From: Lutibacter oceani
GTDB taxonomy: Bacteria > Bacteroidota > Bacteroidia > Flavobacteriales > Flavobacteriaceae
DNA length: 64,000 nt
Direction of reading: 5' to 3'
NCBI RefSeq assembly: GCF_003384935.1
Contig: NZ_QTTQ01000009.1
Coordinates: 558,001-622,000 of the forward strand
Both the position numbers and the translations under genes were made by a program. This document shows, in pieces, positions 7,341 through 16,423 of the stretch (positions are counted from its first letter, which is position 1; the number at the start of each line of letters is the position of its first letter). The notes beneath the pieces were generated by a model, which was not told the DNA's origin, made no database searches, and saw only the letters and a program-made list of their open reading frames with translations.

Positions 7341-8015
7341 TTAATTAATAGTTTTATAATAATTAAATATTTGAGTTAAATGTTCTGTATTTTTTATATT
7401 TAATTTATTTTTTTTCATAAATCCTCCAATGTCCTTAGATTTGCTAGAAAACAAGTTTAAAAAGTCTTTTTTCTTTTTTGGCAATTCAACAGTTGTTTTA
7501 TTTTTATAACCAATAAAATATTTATCTTTCACCCTACTTAATTTAGGCGGTTCATATCTTGTAAATCCTAATTTTGCAGGAACTTCTTCATATAATTTAA
7601 TTTTTTCTTGCTTTAATAATGAAATATTATCACCTGATGTTAAAACCATAAAAAAACCTTTTTTCTGAGTTCCCTTTTCATCATAATTTGAAAGTTGATA
7701 TACCTTATTAACTCCTTCAAAAGTAACAGTGTAATTATTAGATTTTGGCAAATAATAAGCCTTACCACTTATTTCTATTTCCATTTCATCTAAATAGGCA
7801 TTGTATCTTATTAAATAAATGGCTTCGCTGTTTGAAACTTTTGCCGGTCGAAAATCTACATCAATATAACTACTACCTACTAACTTTTTAGATGTTAAAT
7901 CAACAGATGTTAAACTTGTTGCATTGGTATATATATGCTCTACATCTGAATTTTGAGAAAAACCTATTGTACAGAACAAAATAAAAGTTACTGAAATTAA
8001 CTTTATATAATTCAT
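7341..8015 (-). CDS. Secreted protein of unknown function, tandem family copy 3
   Basis: A 224-residue exported protein (signal peptide about 1-20, ending GFSQ) and the first gene of the tandem trio in transcription order. It shares the family core (SYIDVDFRPAKVSNSEAIYLIRYNAYLDEMEIEI in two adjacent pieces, KKGFFMVL, VPAKLGFTRYEPPKL) and ends in NYYKTIN. Predicted mixed alpha/beta, no membrane span beyond the signal. I do not recognise a domain. Tandem triplication with divergence at the N-terminal and C-terminal parts suggests either binding to different partners or recent expansion. Confidence 0.75.
   Translation of the reverse strand: MNYIKLISVTFILFCTIGFSQNSDVEHIYTNATSLTSVDLTSKKLVGSSYIDVDFRPAKVSNSEAIYLIRYNAYLDEMEIEISGKAYYLPKSNNYTVTFEGVNKVYQLSNYDEKGTQKKGFFMVLTSGDNISLLKQEKIKLYEEVPAKLGFTRYEPPKLSRVKDKYFIGYKNKTTVELPKKKKDFLNLFSSKSKDIGGFMKKNKLNIKNTEHLTQIFNYYKTIN
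7650..7727. repeat. 78-bp exact repeat within tandem paralogue copy 3
   Basis: Partner of the repeat at 6931-7008. It encodes the segment around VTFEGVNKVYQLSNYDEKG, which is identical in both proteins. Confidence 0.8.
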
Positions 8016-8063
8016 TTTTTAAATTTTAATAATTTATCATCAATTATTATTCCAACAATTTAA

Positions 8064-8870
8064 TTACTTTCTAATTTCAACTTGATGTGGGTACGGAATT
8101 TCAATACCTGCTTTATCTAATTCTAATTTAGTTGCTTCCAAAACTTCAAAATGCACAGTCCAGTAATCTTCAGTAACAACCCAAGGCCTTACCACAAAAT
8201 TAACTGAGCTATCAGCTAATTCAGATAGCTTTACAGCTGGTGCTGGTTCTTTTAAAACTTTAGGGTTATCCAATAAAACTTTCATCAACACTTCTTTTGC
8301 TTGCTTTATATCTGTATCATAACTAACTCCAAAAGTCAAATCAACTCTAGCCACATTTTCTTCCGAATAATTAGTAATGTTACCATTAGACAATGCTCCA
8401 TTTGGTAGAATTATCAATCTATTTTGTGGTGAATTTAATTTTGTTACAAAAATTTGAATTTCCTTCACAGTACCAGAATACCCTTGAGCTTCAATAAAAT
8501 CTCCTACTTTAAAAGGTTTAAATATCATTATTAAAGCTCCGCCAGCAAAGTTAGCTAACGAACCTTGCAATGCTAAACCAACAGCTAAACCGGCAGCACC
8601 TAGTATTGCAATAAATGAAGTAGTTTCAACACCAACTTGCGAAATAGCAGTTATAAAAACCAAAATTTTTAGTCCCCATCCAATTAAATCTCCCAAGAAT
8701 TTTTGAAGCGTTATATCTACACCTCTTTTGTCCATTACTTTTCTGGTAATTTTTACAATTTTTTTAACAAGCCATAGCCCTATTATTAAAATTAAAAACG
8801 CCACAATAACATTTACTGCATTTCTTTCAATAAATGAAAGTGCTAAATCTAAATACTTTTGAAAATTCAT
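8064..8870 (-). CDS. Small-conductance mechanosensitive channel (MscS family)
   Basis: A 268-residue MscS-type channel. It has one short N-terminal helix, a second helix, and the Gly/Ala-rich pore helix (ILGAAGLAVGLALQGSLAN near residues 95-113) followed by the FKPFKVGDFIEA beta-domain entry. The length fits the minimal three-helix MscS class. It would open under membrane tension during hypo-osmotic shock in the inner membrane. It lies 13 bases after DUF1304 on the same strand and is probably cotranscribed with it. Confidence 0.93.
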   Translation of the reverse strand: MNFQKYLDLALSFIERNAVNVIVAFLILIIGLWLVKKIVKITRKVMDKRGVDITLQKFLGDLIGWGLKILVFITAISQVGVETTSFIAILGAAGLAVGLALQGSLANFAGGALIMIFKPFKVGDFIEAQGYSGTVKEIQIFVTKLNSPQNRLIILPNGALSNGNITNYSEENVARVDLTFGVSYDTDIKQAKEVLMKVLLDNPKVLKEPAPAVKLSELADSSVNFVVRPWVVTEDYWTVHFEVLEATKLELDKAGIEIPYPHQVEIRK

Positions 8871-8883
8871 TATATAATTTTTT

Positions 8884-9243
8884 TTAAATTAAGATTAAAA
8901 TTATTCCAATAATTGCTGGAACAGATTGTACTAAAAATAACTTTATTTTTCCTGTAGTATATGACCCAAAAATACCAGCTATCGTCACACAAGTTAAAAA
9001 GAAAAGTGCTATTTCGTTAAAGTTATTTTTATTAATTATTGCCCAAATAAGTCCGGCAGCTAAAAATCCATTATACAAACCTTGGTTTTTAGCAAGTGTT
9101 TTAGAAACTTTAGCCTCTTCAAGTTTTAAACCAAATGCTTTCAACCCTTTTGGTTTGTCCCAATAAAACATCTCTAAAATCATAAAATAGATGTGTTCAA
9201 ATGCAACTAAACCAACAATAAAAATTAATAAATTATGTATCAT
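8884..9243 (-). CDS. DUF1304 family membrane protein
   Basis: A 119-residue protein with about four membrane helices, recognised as DUF1304 from EHIYFMILEMFYW near the N-terminus and NQGLYNGFLAAGLIW in the middle. The biochemical role of this family is not established. Its ATG overlaps the stop of the upstream DUF255 protein by one base (TAATG), and MscS follows, so the three form a likely operon. Confidence 0.88.
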   Translation of the reverse strand: MIHNLLIFIVGLVAFEHIYFMILEMFYWDKPKGLKAFGLKLEEAKVSKTLAKNQGLYNGFLAAGLIWAIINKNNFNEIALFFLTCVTIAGIFGSYTTGKIKLFLVQSVPAIIGIILILI

Positions 9244-11357
9244 TAAAACTTTATTTTTAATTGATTCAAGGCCTTTTTAACTTCACTTTCAGGTAATTGA
9301 CAAGCACCATCAACACATACATAAATTAAGGTTTCATTTTCATTAAATCTACCTTCCATTAATGGAATATTACTTTTTTTTATACTTCCTGCAATTAATT
9401 TATTTGGAATATAATTTTTATTCAACTCCATAATTTTCGTTTTGGAATCATTTCCTGAAATGGCTATTTCATAAAAGTTACCTGTTAAATTACACATTAA
9501 TTGTAACCAATTTGAATATCCAGAACCATAAAGTTGTGTTCTTTCCTGAACATTATGAAGCATTTGCTTACTTGTTCTAAAGTAATAATTATTGGAAAAA
9601 TAATGACTTAGTTTAAACAAATTATTGGCCATTAAAGAGTTTGAGGCCGGTATTACATTGTCTTCAATTTCTGTTTTACGGGTTATTAAATTGGTATCTT
9701 CATCAGAAGTAAAATAAAACATAGATTTTTCAGAATCAAAGAAATGATCAAAACTATAATCAGTTAATTGTTTTGCCGTATTTAACCAAAGTTCATTTAA
9801 AGTTATTTCGTATAATGAAATATAAGCATCTATTACAGTTGCATAATCTTCTAAATAACCGTTTATGGTGCTTCTACCATTTTTATAACTGTGATTTAAA
9901 TTTCCGTTTTCCTGCAATTGTTTGGTATAAATAAACGTGGCATTTTTTATTGCTATATCTAAAAAATGTTGTTCATTAAAAACTTTATACGCATCTATAT
10001 AACCTTTTAACATAAGGGCATTCCAAGAAGTTAACGATTTATCATCCAAACGTGGTCGGACTCTTTTACTACGTACTTGTAATAATAATTTTTTCCAAAT
10101 CTCTACTTTGGCTTCTAGTTCTGAAACCGTAATTGAGTTATTTTCAGCAACTTCAACATTACTATTTTTTCTAATTAATACATAATTATCATGTTCCCAA
10201 AAGCCATAATTATTAACATTATAATATTCTGAAAACAATTTAAAATCTTCATTTAAAATGGATTTTAATTTCTCCTTTTTCCAAACATAAAATGCACCTT
10301 CTTCTAATTTTCCTTCTTCATTAATACTATCCGCATCTAACGAAGAATAAAACGCACCTTCATTTGTGGTTAATTCTCTTTCAACAAACTCTAAGGTTTC
10401 ATAAACAGTTTTTTTATACAATTCATTTTTTGTTGCCTGATAAGTTTCAGCATACAAACTCACCAATTGTCCATTATCATACAACATTTTCTCAAAATGA
10501 GGAACATGCCACTTTTTATCTACAGAATATCTGGAAAAACCACCTCCAATTTGATCATTTATTCCTCCATAAGCCATATTAGTAAGCGAGGTGTTTACAT
10601 AATTCAATATTAAATTATCATTTGCCTGAATAGCATAACGTAATAAAAAAATATAATTATTAGGCATTGGAAATTTTGGTGCCCCTTTTCTACCTCCCAA
10701 ATCAAAATCCATATATTCTCTCCAGGTCAAAACAGCACTATCCAATTCAGAAACAGTAAATTCTTTGGTATTTTTATTTAAAGGTACTAAATCAGAATTT
10801 TTAATTCCTTCAGTTAACTTTACAGCATATTCAATTACTTCATTTGGTTTTTCTGTATACATTTTACTCAATTGTTCCAATGCGCTTATCCAATTTTCTT
10901 TTGGAAAATAGGTTCCTCCCCAAACTGGTCTGCCATCTGGTAAAGCAATACAATTTAGCGGCCATCCACCTCTACCTGTCATTAATTGAACAGCATTCAT
11001 ATATACTTGATCAATATCTGGGCGTTCTTCCCTATCTACCTTAATATTAATAAAATTTTGATTCATTACAGCAGCAACTTCTTCACTTTCAAAACTTTCA
11101 TGTTCCATAACATGACACCAGTGACAAGACGAATATCCAATAGAAATAAGTAATAATTTATTTTCTTTTTTTGCAAGATCTAAAGCTTCATCATTCCAAG
11201 CATGCCAATCAACAGGATTGTGTGCATGTTGCAATAAATAAGGGCTTGTTTCCTTAATTAAGCTATTCGTAAATTTATGACTCGTCATTTGTTTTTCAGT
11301 TTTATTTGTACAACTTACAATTGAAATTCCTATTAAAAAATATAAAATCCGTTGCAT
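9243..11357 (-). CDS. DUF255 thioredoxin-like / six-hairpin lipoprotein (YyaL/SSP411 family)
   Basis: A 704-residue protein of the YyaL/spermatogenesis-associated protein 20 family. It has an N-terminal lipobox (ISIVSC at about 12-17), then a thioredoxin-like DUF255 domain (about 28-190) with the [18 protein letters not shown] motif and [11 protein letters not shown] long all-alpha six-hairpin toroid with WNALMLKGY fills the rest. The N-terminal lipoprotein signal is a feature of Bacteroidota members; the canonical protein is cytosolic. The fold resembles glycan-epimerase/hydrolase toroids, but no substrate is known. The CxxC pair (CHWC) suggests redox activity. Confidence 0.9.
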   Translation of the reverse strand: MQRILYFLIGISIVSCTNKTEKQMTSHKFTNSLIKETSPYLLQHAHNPVDWHAWNDEALDLAKKENKLLLISIGYSSCHWCHVMEHESFESEEVAAVMNQNFINIKVDREERPDIDQVYMNAVQLMTGRGGWPLNCIALPDGRPVWGGTYFPKENWISALEQLSKMYTEKPNEVIEYAVKLTEGIKNSDLVPLNKNTKEFTVSELDSAVLTWREYMDFDLGGRKGAPKFPMPNNYIFLLRYAIQANDNLILNYVNTSLTNMAYGGINDQIGGGFSRYSVDKKWHVPHFEKMLYDNGQLVSLYAETYQATKNELYKKTVYETLEFVERELTTNEGAFYSSLDADSINEEGKLEEGAFYVWKKEKLKSILNEDFKLFSEYYNVNNYGFWEHDNYVLIRKNSNVEVAENNSITVSELEAKVEIWKKLLLQVRSKRVRPRLDDKSLTSWNALMLKGYIDAYKVFNEQHFLDIAIKNATFIYTKQLQENGNLNHSYKNGRSTINGYLEDYATVIDAYISLYEITLNELWLNTAKQLTDYSFDHFFDSEKSMFYFTSDEDTNLITRKTEIEDNVIPASNSLMANNLFKLSHYFSNNYYFRTSKQMLHNVQERTQLYGSGYSNWLQLMCNLTGNFYEIAISGNDSKTKIMELNKNYIPNKLIAGSIKKSNIPLMEGRFNENETLIYVCVDGACQLPESEVKKALNQLKIKF

Positions 11358-11400
11358 TAATATTAAATAAAGATAAATGATATTGGTTAAAAAAAGAAAA

Positions 11401-11419
11401 GCGCTTTTTAAAAAAGCGC
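11401..11419 (-). terminator. Terminator-like hairpin downstream of dodecin
   Basis: GCGCTTTTT (11401-11409) and AAAAAGCGC (11411-11419) form an almost loopless perfect palindrome flanked by A and T runs on both sides. It lies between dodecin and the start of the DUF255 gene, so it most likely ends the dodecin transcript on the minus strand. Confidence 0.7.
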
Positions 11420-11442
11420 TTTTTAAAACTATAAAATTAAGT

Positions 11443-11643
11443 TTATTTTACCTCGAAAGTAATTTTAACATTTACTCTAAATTCTGATACTTCACCTTCA
11501 TTAACTACAACACTTTGAGATTGTACAAAAGCAGACTTTATATGATTTACACTTTTAGAAGCATGTGAAACTGCCTTTTTAGTAGCATCTTCCCAACTTT
11601 CATAAGAACTTGCCATTACTTCAATAACTTTCATTACTGCCAT
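11443..11643 (-). CDS. Dodecin family flavin-binding protein
   Basis: A 66-residue dodecin: a short strand-helix-strand-strand protein that assembles into a hollow dodecamer storing flavin. The helix [17 protein letters not shown] and the C-terminal strand [11 protein letters not shown] are diagnostic. At the position of the flavin-stacking tryptophan (in many family members I/V-W-V-K-E-Q) it has F39 (AFVQSQS), while Q43 keeps the isoalloxazine-contacting glutamine position. It is a single gene with its own terminator. Confidence 0.92.
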   Translation of the reverse strand: MAVMKVIEVMASSYESWEDATKKAVSHASKSVNHIKSAFVQSQSVVVNEGEVSEFRVNVKITFEVK

Positions 11644-11756
11644 TTTTTTATTTTTTTAATTAATAATAACTAAAAATACAAAAAAATACTTAGAAATGAC
11701 AATTCTCATAAATTGCATTTTTTAATAGGTTTATCTTCGCATCTTATTTATAATTT

Positions 11757-12503
11757 ATGAAAAAAATTATTTTTGCGCTCCTTATTTTAAGTATTTGTGG
11801 CAAAATAAATGCACAAACTGAAACTTTGAAGGATAATGGTTCTTGGTTTACTTTTTTGAACAAATTAAAGGTTTCAGAAAAAATTTGTATTGGTAATATA
11901 GTACAACAACGTAACGTTAATTTTTTAAAAAATACCCAAGCTATTATTTTAGCTTCGAGTATTAATTATAGGCTTTCAAAATATTTAAGTATTGGTTTAG
12001 GATATCTGCATTATACATCGTTTCCGTATGGAGCTTTACACCCTTCTATTAAAAAAAAAGAAAATAGATTTTTTCAAAATATAACTCTTAATTCTAATGT
12101 TGGAAAAGTAAAAATTAGTAACTGGTTACAATTTGAAGAGCGTAATATAGATTTAATAAATTCAAATATAACTCCTAATGTAATTGAAGGAGATAAATAT
12201 GTGAACCGAATTAGATATAGAATTCAAGCTTCAACCAATTTATTAAAGTTAAAAAATGAAACCTTTATTATGGGTAAATTATCTAATGAAATTAGAATTC
12301 GTTTTGCCGGTGGCGGAATTTCAACTCCAAATTTTGACCAAAATAATTTTGCTGCTTTATTAGGTTATAAATTGTTGCCCAACTCATCTGTTTGGATTGG
12401 TTATGGCAGGTATTATTATCGTAAAAACTCAGAACTTTATGTCTCTAACAACCTATTACATGTTAATTTAAGCTACGATATTGATTTAACCAAAAAGAAA
12501 TAA
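11757..12503 (+). CDS. DUF2490 family outer-membrane beta-barrel protein
   Basis: A 248-residue exported protein (signal peptide about 1-19, ending INAQ). It matches DUF2490: alternating beta strands, a central W-L-Q-F-E-E-R strand followed by NRIRYRIQ, and repeated aromatic girdles (SVWIGYGRYYYR) near the end. It is probably a small outer-membrane barrel. Family function is unknown. It stands alone and converges with the GNAT gene. Confidence 0.82.
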   Translation: MKKIIFALLILSICGKINAQTETLKDNGSWFTFLNKLKVSEKICIGNIVQQRNVNFLKNTQAIILASSINYRLSKYLSIGLGYLHYTSFPYGALHPSIKKKENRFFQNITLNSNVGKVKISNWLQFEERNIDLINSNITPNVIEGDKYVNRIRYRIQASTNLLKLKNETFIMGKLSNEIRIRFAGGGISTPNFDQNNFAALLGYKLLPNSSVWIGYGRYYYRKNSELYVSNNLLHVNLSYDIDLTKKK

Positions 12504-12524
12504 TAAAAGGCTGTTTTAAAACTA

Positions 12525-12977
12525 TTAAGGAATGTACGTTAAAACCCATTCCTTATTATTTTTAGCATCACTTTCTGCAATTAACTTGAAATCATTCTTT
12601 TGATAAAAATATTTTAATGATTCTTCTTCAATCACAAGCCAAAACTTTTGATTTATAGCTGTTTTTTTAATTTCAGACAACCATTTTGATGCTAATTGTT
12701 GATTTCTTTTTGAAGGAATTACCCAAACAAAACCAATATAAAAGTAATTTTCAGTATATAAATACTGATGTTTTTTTTCAAAAGAAGTCCTATTCGGATG
12801 ACCATTTTCAAATACAATTCCACCAGCAATTAGCTCTTCATTTTCTTTAAAAACATATATTGAAGATGAATTCTTAAATTTATCCCATTGTGGAACTATA
12901 ATATCTTGCCAATCTTGAGGTAAAATATTAAAAAATTGTGCTGGTGAATTAGCTATTTTATTAAATTCAATTTCCAT
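12525..12977 (-). CDS. GNAT-like acetyltransferase
   Basis: A 150-residue protein if the ATG at 12975-12977 (MEIEFNKIAN) is used. An upstream in-frame ATG at 13004 would add nine residues and overlap the preceding gene by 16 bases, so I prefer the shorter form. The pattern fits a GNAT fold: a central strand YFYIGFVWVIPSKRNQQLASKWL, with R/Q-x-x-x-A in the acetyl-CoA loop position, then a C-terminal strand-helix pair with YFYQKNDFKLI. The substrate is unknown. It follows the PurD-like gene by 11 bases and is probably cotranscribed. Confidence 0.72.
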   Translation of the reverse strand: MEIEFNKIANSPAQFFNILPQDWQDIIVPQWDKFKNSSSIYVFKENEELIAGGIVFENGHPNRTSFEKKHQYLYTENYFYIGFVWVIPSKRNQQLASKWLSEIKKTAINQKFWLVIEEESLKYFYQKNDFKLIAESDAKNNKEWVLTYIP

Positions 12978-12988
12978 TATTAAACTTT

Positions 12989-14305
12989 TTACAATAAACC
13001 CCAAGACATTAATTTATCCGATTCATCAAACCACCTGTCTCCAATATCCGTTCGGTAATAACTATTATTTACAATAATATTAGCAACCTTACTATACATT
13101 ACTTTTTGAGCATCTTTCATAGTTAATCCAGTACCGCTAACCATTAATGCAATTCCAGTATTACCCGTAATTAACCATTCTCCATTAATACTTTTTAAAT
13201 GCATTGGATGTATTCCTTCCTTAACTTCTTTTTTAAATATTACAACTGAATCTTTTGAAAATAAATCGAAGGTTTTTTTATCGTTATAAGGAAATGGAGG
13301 AACCACTATAAAAACGCCTATTTGAAATCCTTTTTTAGCGTTTATAGTAAAATTTTCACCTTTGGCTATTTTGTATAACATATTTCCAATAGGTTCATTT
13401 ATACCTGTTCTTTGAATAAATACTTGTGGAAATCCAAATCTGGAAGTAAATTCTAAAGGATAAATACCATTACCATTAACTATACAATTAATATCAATAT
13501 GACCTACAAAATCTGATTTTGCCAATGTTTTTTCAAACTTTTTTAATGTAGCTTCAAATATTGGAGATTCTTTTACCCAAAGCATACTGCTTCCCATTTC
13601 TCCCGTAGAAACACCTAATTCCTTAGGAAATAGTTTTTTATGCTCAAAAGTGATATTTAAAGGACGCAAAAATTCATTTCCATTAAAAAAAGCACTTACA
13701 GATATTTCAACACCTTTTACCTTTTTTTGAAGTTGAAAATTTCCAAAATTATTTCCCCAAGATTTTTCATACGCTTTTAAAACACGAATAACGTCTTTAC
13801 CTTCATCATCACTTCCAACAAAAAGTAATTGTTTTAATTCTTGAATTTCGCCACAAGGCTTAATTACATAAGAATCAGGGTGTTTTTCAATATAATTTAT
13901 AGCATCTTCAAAATTTTGAAATTCTTTCGATGGTATAATTTTTACCTTGTGTTTTTGAAGTTCCTCGTGTCCGAAATTCCTATCTAGTTCCAGTTTATCG
14001 GTATATTCGCTACCACCAAAAACTATTTTTCCTGAAGCTCTAAGATCTTGACATACTTGTCCATAACCCGTATAATCAAAAACTATAATATCCGCCCAAT
14101 TAATATGCTTTGCCCAATCTTTTACTTTTGCTACAAAACCATAGCCAATTTCTTTAGATGGCTTATCTTCAATATACATTTTTACATCGTTCCCTTCCAA
14201 TAGCGTTGCATAAGCAATATCTAAAGATTCTCCCCACCTAGAAACAAATAGAAAATTTCTTTTTATGTTTCTCTCATTTTTTAAATGAGTCTTTTTTATG
14301 TTCAC
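12989..14305 (-). CDS. PurD-like ATP-grasp ligase
   Basis: A 438-residue ATP-grasp protein resembling phosphoribosylamine-glycine ligase. Visible features are VIKPCGE (ATP-binding strand, about 147-153), LQKKVKGVEISVSAFF, a hinge LNITFEHKKLF, GHIDINCIVNG and PLEFTSRFGFPQ in the metal-binding region, and a C-terminal IALMVSGTGLTMKDAQ. Canonical PurD begins with a GxGGREHA-type loop. Here the start is FVSRWGESLDIAYA, so the N-domain differs. It is not beside purine genes. I call it a PurD paralogue rather than the housekeeping enzyme; the acceptor substrate is unknown. Confidence 0.75.
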   Translation of the reverse strand: MNIKKTHLKNERNIKRNFLFVSRWGESLDIAYATLLEGNDVKMYIEDKPSKEIGYGFVAKVKDWAKHINWADIIVFDYTGYGQVCQDLRASGKIVFGGSEYTDKLELDRNFGHEELQKHKVKIIPSKEFQNFEDAINYIEKHPDSYVIKPCGEIQELKQLLFVGSDDEGKDVIRVLKAYEKSWGNNFGNFQLQKKVKGVEISVSAFFNGNEFLRPLNITFEHKKLFPKELGVSTGEMGSSMLWVKESPIFEATLKKFEKTLAKSDFVGHIDINCIVNGNGIYPLEFTSRFGFPQVFIQRTGINEPIGNMLYKIAKGENFTINAKKGFQIGVFIVVPPFPYNDKKTFDLFSKDSVVIFKKEVKEGIHPMHLKSINGEWLITGNTGIALMVSGTGLTMKDAQKVMYSKVANIIVNNSYYRTDIGDRWFDESDKLMSWGLL

Positions 14306-14342
14306 TTATATTTTAAAAATTTATTTTGAATTAATTTAAATT

Positions 14343-14476
14343 AGGGTGCCTGAAACTGTTATTACTAACGATAAAATATTTATTCAGCAAGAAAAGATTT
14401 AAAGAGTTCTTGAGTACTCTATTCTGAATATGCTCAATGTGACAAATTGAGTTGAATTTTATTTTTCAGACACCCT
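14343..14476. repeat. Short element bounded by 13-bp inverted repeats (REP/MITE-like)
   Basis: AGGGTGCCTGAAA (14343-14355) and TTTCAGACACCCT (14464-14476) match as an inverted repeat at 12 of 13 positions. The interior on the minus strand includes GTCACATTGAGCATATTCAG, which resembles extragenic repeats common in flavobacterial genomes (from memory, not searched). It sits between the PurD-like gene and a small secreted protein and carries no reading frame. It could also fold into a long imperfect hairpin. Confidence 0.5.
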
Positions 14477-14484
14477 TTTTAATA

Positions 14485-14796
14485 TTATTCTTCTTCTATT
14501 AATTGTAGTTTAACAATGGAATAAGACTCATATTCCTCATCATTTTCATCTGTTTTAGTTTCAATTTTATAGGTAACCTCAAACGTTTCACCAATAAATT
14601 CATCTTCTAAAAGATTGTATTTTTCTGCTGCTTCTTTACTTATTGTTTCAAAATAAAAATTATTATCTTCTTCATCAGTAAAATAGTAATAACCATCTTC
14701 AAAACCATCAAAAGATGCTTTCATAGTTACAGTTTCTTGAGTGATTTTTGTAAAACCCAAAGATGCTAACGTAAATAATAAAATAAATGCTTTCAT
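14485..14796 (-). CDS. Small acidic secreted protein of unknown function
   Basis: A 103-residue protein with a short signal peptide (about 1-16) and a very acidic mature part (many E and D, few K). It has two similar strand-rich segments (FEDGYYYFTDEEDNNFYF and FEVTYKIETKTDENDEEY). I do not recognise a family. It may be an OB-like or single-sheet periplasmic domain. It is a lone gene between a repeat element and a long noncoding stretch. Confidence 0.65.
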   Translation of the reverse strand: MKAFILLFTLASLGFTKITQETVTMKASFDGFEDGYYYFTDEEDNNFYFETISKEAAEKYNLLEDEFIGETFEVTYKIETKTDENDEEYESYSIVKLQLIEEE

Positions 14797-15165
14797 TTTT
14801 TTAATTTTTTTAAAGTAATTTATATTTTAATTTTATTCATATTTACTGTTTTTAGGAAAATATTTTATACCTAAATACACTACAAGTTAAAACCTGTATT
14901 AAGTGTGCTAAAAAAATAAATATGAACTCTAAAACCTGCAGATAATTTACTATTACTGCTGATTTTTAAAAGAGAAGTTAACTTACAATTCAATACCTTT
15001 TCTAAAGGTTTGCTTTTGAATATGACTTCCTAATTTTCAAAAGCTTGAATCTTAAAATATTTTATTTCATAAAATAAAAATTAGTACATATACATTGTAA
15101 ATCAATACAAATGTAATTCAAAAAGTAATATCTTTTTAAAAATTATTTATAAAAAAATCATCATG
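14797..15165. other. Noncoding stretch, no gene seen
   Basis: AT-rich DNA between two minus-strand genes. Short direct similarities (tacactacaagttaaaacc and ttaagtgtgcta) are too weak to call. It probably holds the promoter of the small secreted protein near 14800-14860, but I see no convincing TAnnTTTG box on the minus strand. No RNA gene or gene remnant was recognised. Confidence 0.4.
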
Positions 15166-15200
15166 AAAAAAGGCTTTTCAAATTAATGAAAAGCCTCTTT
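15166..15200 (-). terminator. Rho-independent terminator after the aminotransferase
   Basis: AGGCTTTTCA (15171-15180) and TGAAAAGCCT (15187-15196) form a perfect 10-bp stem with a 6-base loop. On the minus strand it is followed by a T run (15171-15166), right downstream of the aminotransferase stop. Confidence 0.88.
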
Positions 15201-15223
15201 TATATTAAAAAAATTAAAATTTA

Positions 15224-16411
15224 TTAAGCCAATGCTTTCTCAATTCTTGAAACAGCCTCTCTTAAATTTTCTTCAGAAGCTGCATAAGATATTCTAATAC
15301 AATCTGGCGCTCCAAAAGCTTCACCAGTAACTGTTGCAATATTCGCTTCTTCTAATAAAAATAAAGAAAAGTCGGTTGCATTTTCAATTTTATGTCCTTT
15401 AATTTCTTTTCCAAAAAATGCAGAAACATCTGGAAAAATATAAAATGCACCTCCTGGTTTATTCAATTTAAAACCATCAATATTTCCTAACAAATCCAAC
15501 ATCATGTCTCTACGTTTATGAAATTCATCTACCATATATTGAATTTTAGAAACTGGTGCCTCCAAAGCTGCTATAGTTGCTCTTTGCGCAATACAGTTTG
15601 CTCCAGAAGTTATTTGACCTTGTAATTTATTACATGCTCTTGCTATCCATTCTGGACCTCCAATATAACCAATTCTCCAACCTGTCATTGCAAATGCTTT
15701 TGCAACACCATTTACAGTTATAGTTCTATCATACATACTTTCAATAGCAGCAAAACTAAACATTGGTTCCCCATAATTAATGTGTTCATATATTTCATCA
15801 GAAAGCACATAAATATTTGGATATTTTTCTAAAACAGCTGCCAAAGCTCTATACTCTGCTTCGCTATAAATAGTACCACTTGGGTTATTTGGCGAATTAA
15901 AGAATATCATTTTTGTTTTTGGCGTAATTGCAGCCTCTAATTGTGCTGGTGTAATTTTAAAATCCGTTTCAATTGTTGACGGAATTTCTTTATAAGTAGC
16001 TTCTGCCAAAGTTGCAATAGCAGAATAGCTTACCCAATAAGGTGCTGGTAATAAAACCTCATCTCCTGGATTTAATAATACCATTGCTATATTTGCAATA
16101 GATTGTTTTGCCCCCGTTGAAACCACAATTTGACTTGGTTTGTACTCTAAATTATTATCGCGTTTAAACTTAGTAATAATTGCATCTTTTAAGTCGGCAT
16201 AACCATCAACAGGGCTATATGAATTATAATTATCATTAATTGCCTGGATTGCTGCATCTTTAATAAATTCAGGAGTATTAAAATCTGGCTCTCCCAAACT
16301 TAAACTAATAATATCTTTTCCTGCTGCTTTTAATTCTCTTGCTTTAGCTGCCATTGCTAAAGTTGCTGATACTGGTAAACTGTTAATTCTGTCTGATAGT
16401 TGATCCTTCAT
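15224..16411 (-). CDS. PLP-dependent aminotransferase, aspartate aminotransferase-like (class I)
   Basis: A 395-residue fold-type I aminotransferase of the thermophilic-type (Ib) aspartate aminotransferase group. The N-terminal SLGEPDFNTPEFI, the NSPNNPSG cofactor motif (near 173-180), the DEIYEHINY strand and NGVAKAFAMTGWRIGY with the Schiff-base lysine (near 240) are all present. It probably interconverts aspartate and 2-oxoglutarate with oxaloacetate and glutamate, though related enzymes also use aromatic or prephenate substrates. It lies 12 bases after the desaturase on the same strand, with a strong terminator behind it. Confidence 0.9.
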   Translation of the reverse strand: MKDQLSDRINSLPVSATLAMAAKARELKAAGKDIISLSLGEPDFNTPEFIKDAAIQAINDNYNSYSPVDGYADLKDAIITKFKRDNNLEYKPSQIVVSTGAKQSIANIAMVLLNPGDEVLLPAPYWVSYSAIATLAEATYKEIPSTIETDFKITPAQLEAAITPKTKMIFFNSPNNPSGTIYSEAEYRALAAVLEKYPNIYVLSDEIYEHINYGEPMFSFAAIESMYDRTITVNGVAKAFAMTGWRIGYIGGPEWIARACNKLQGQITSGANCIAQRATIAALEAPVSKIQYMVDEFHKRRDMMLDLLGNIDGFKLNKPGGAFYIFPDVSAFFGKEIKGHKIENATDFSLFLLEEANIATVTGEAFGAPDCIRISYAASEENLREAVSRIEKALA

Positions 16412-16423
16412 AACTTAATTAAT

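Noticed and set aside
12978..13004. Longer start of the GNAT-like gene
   Set aside because: It would overlap the upstream PurD-like gene and add a poorly fitting N-terminus. The ATG at 12975-12977 starts a normal GNAT strand.
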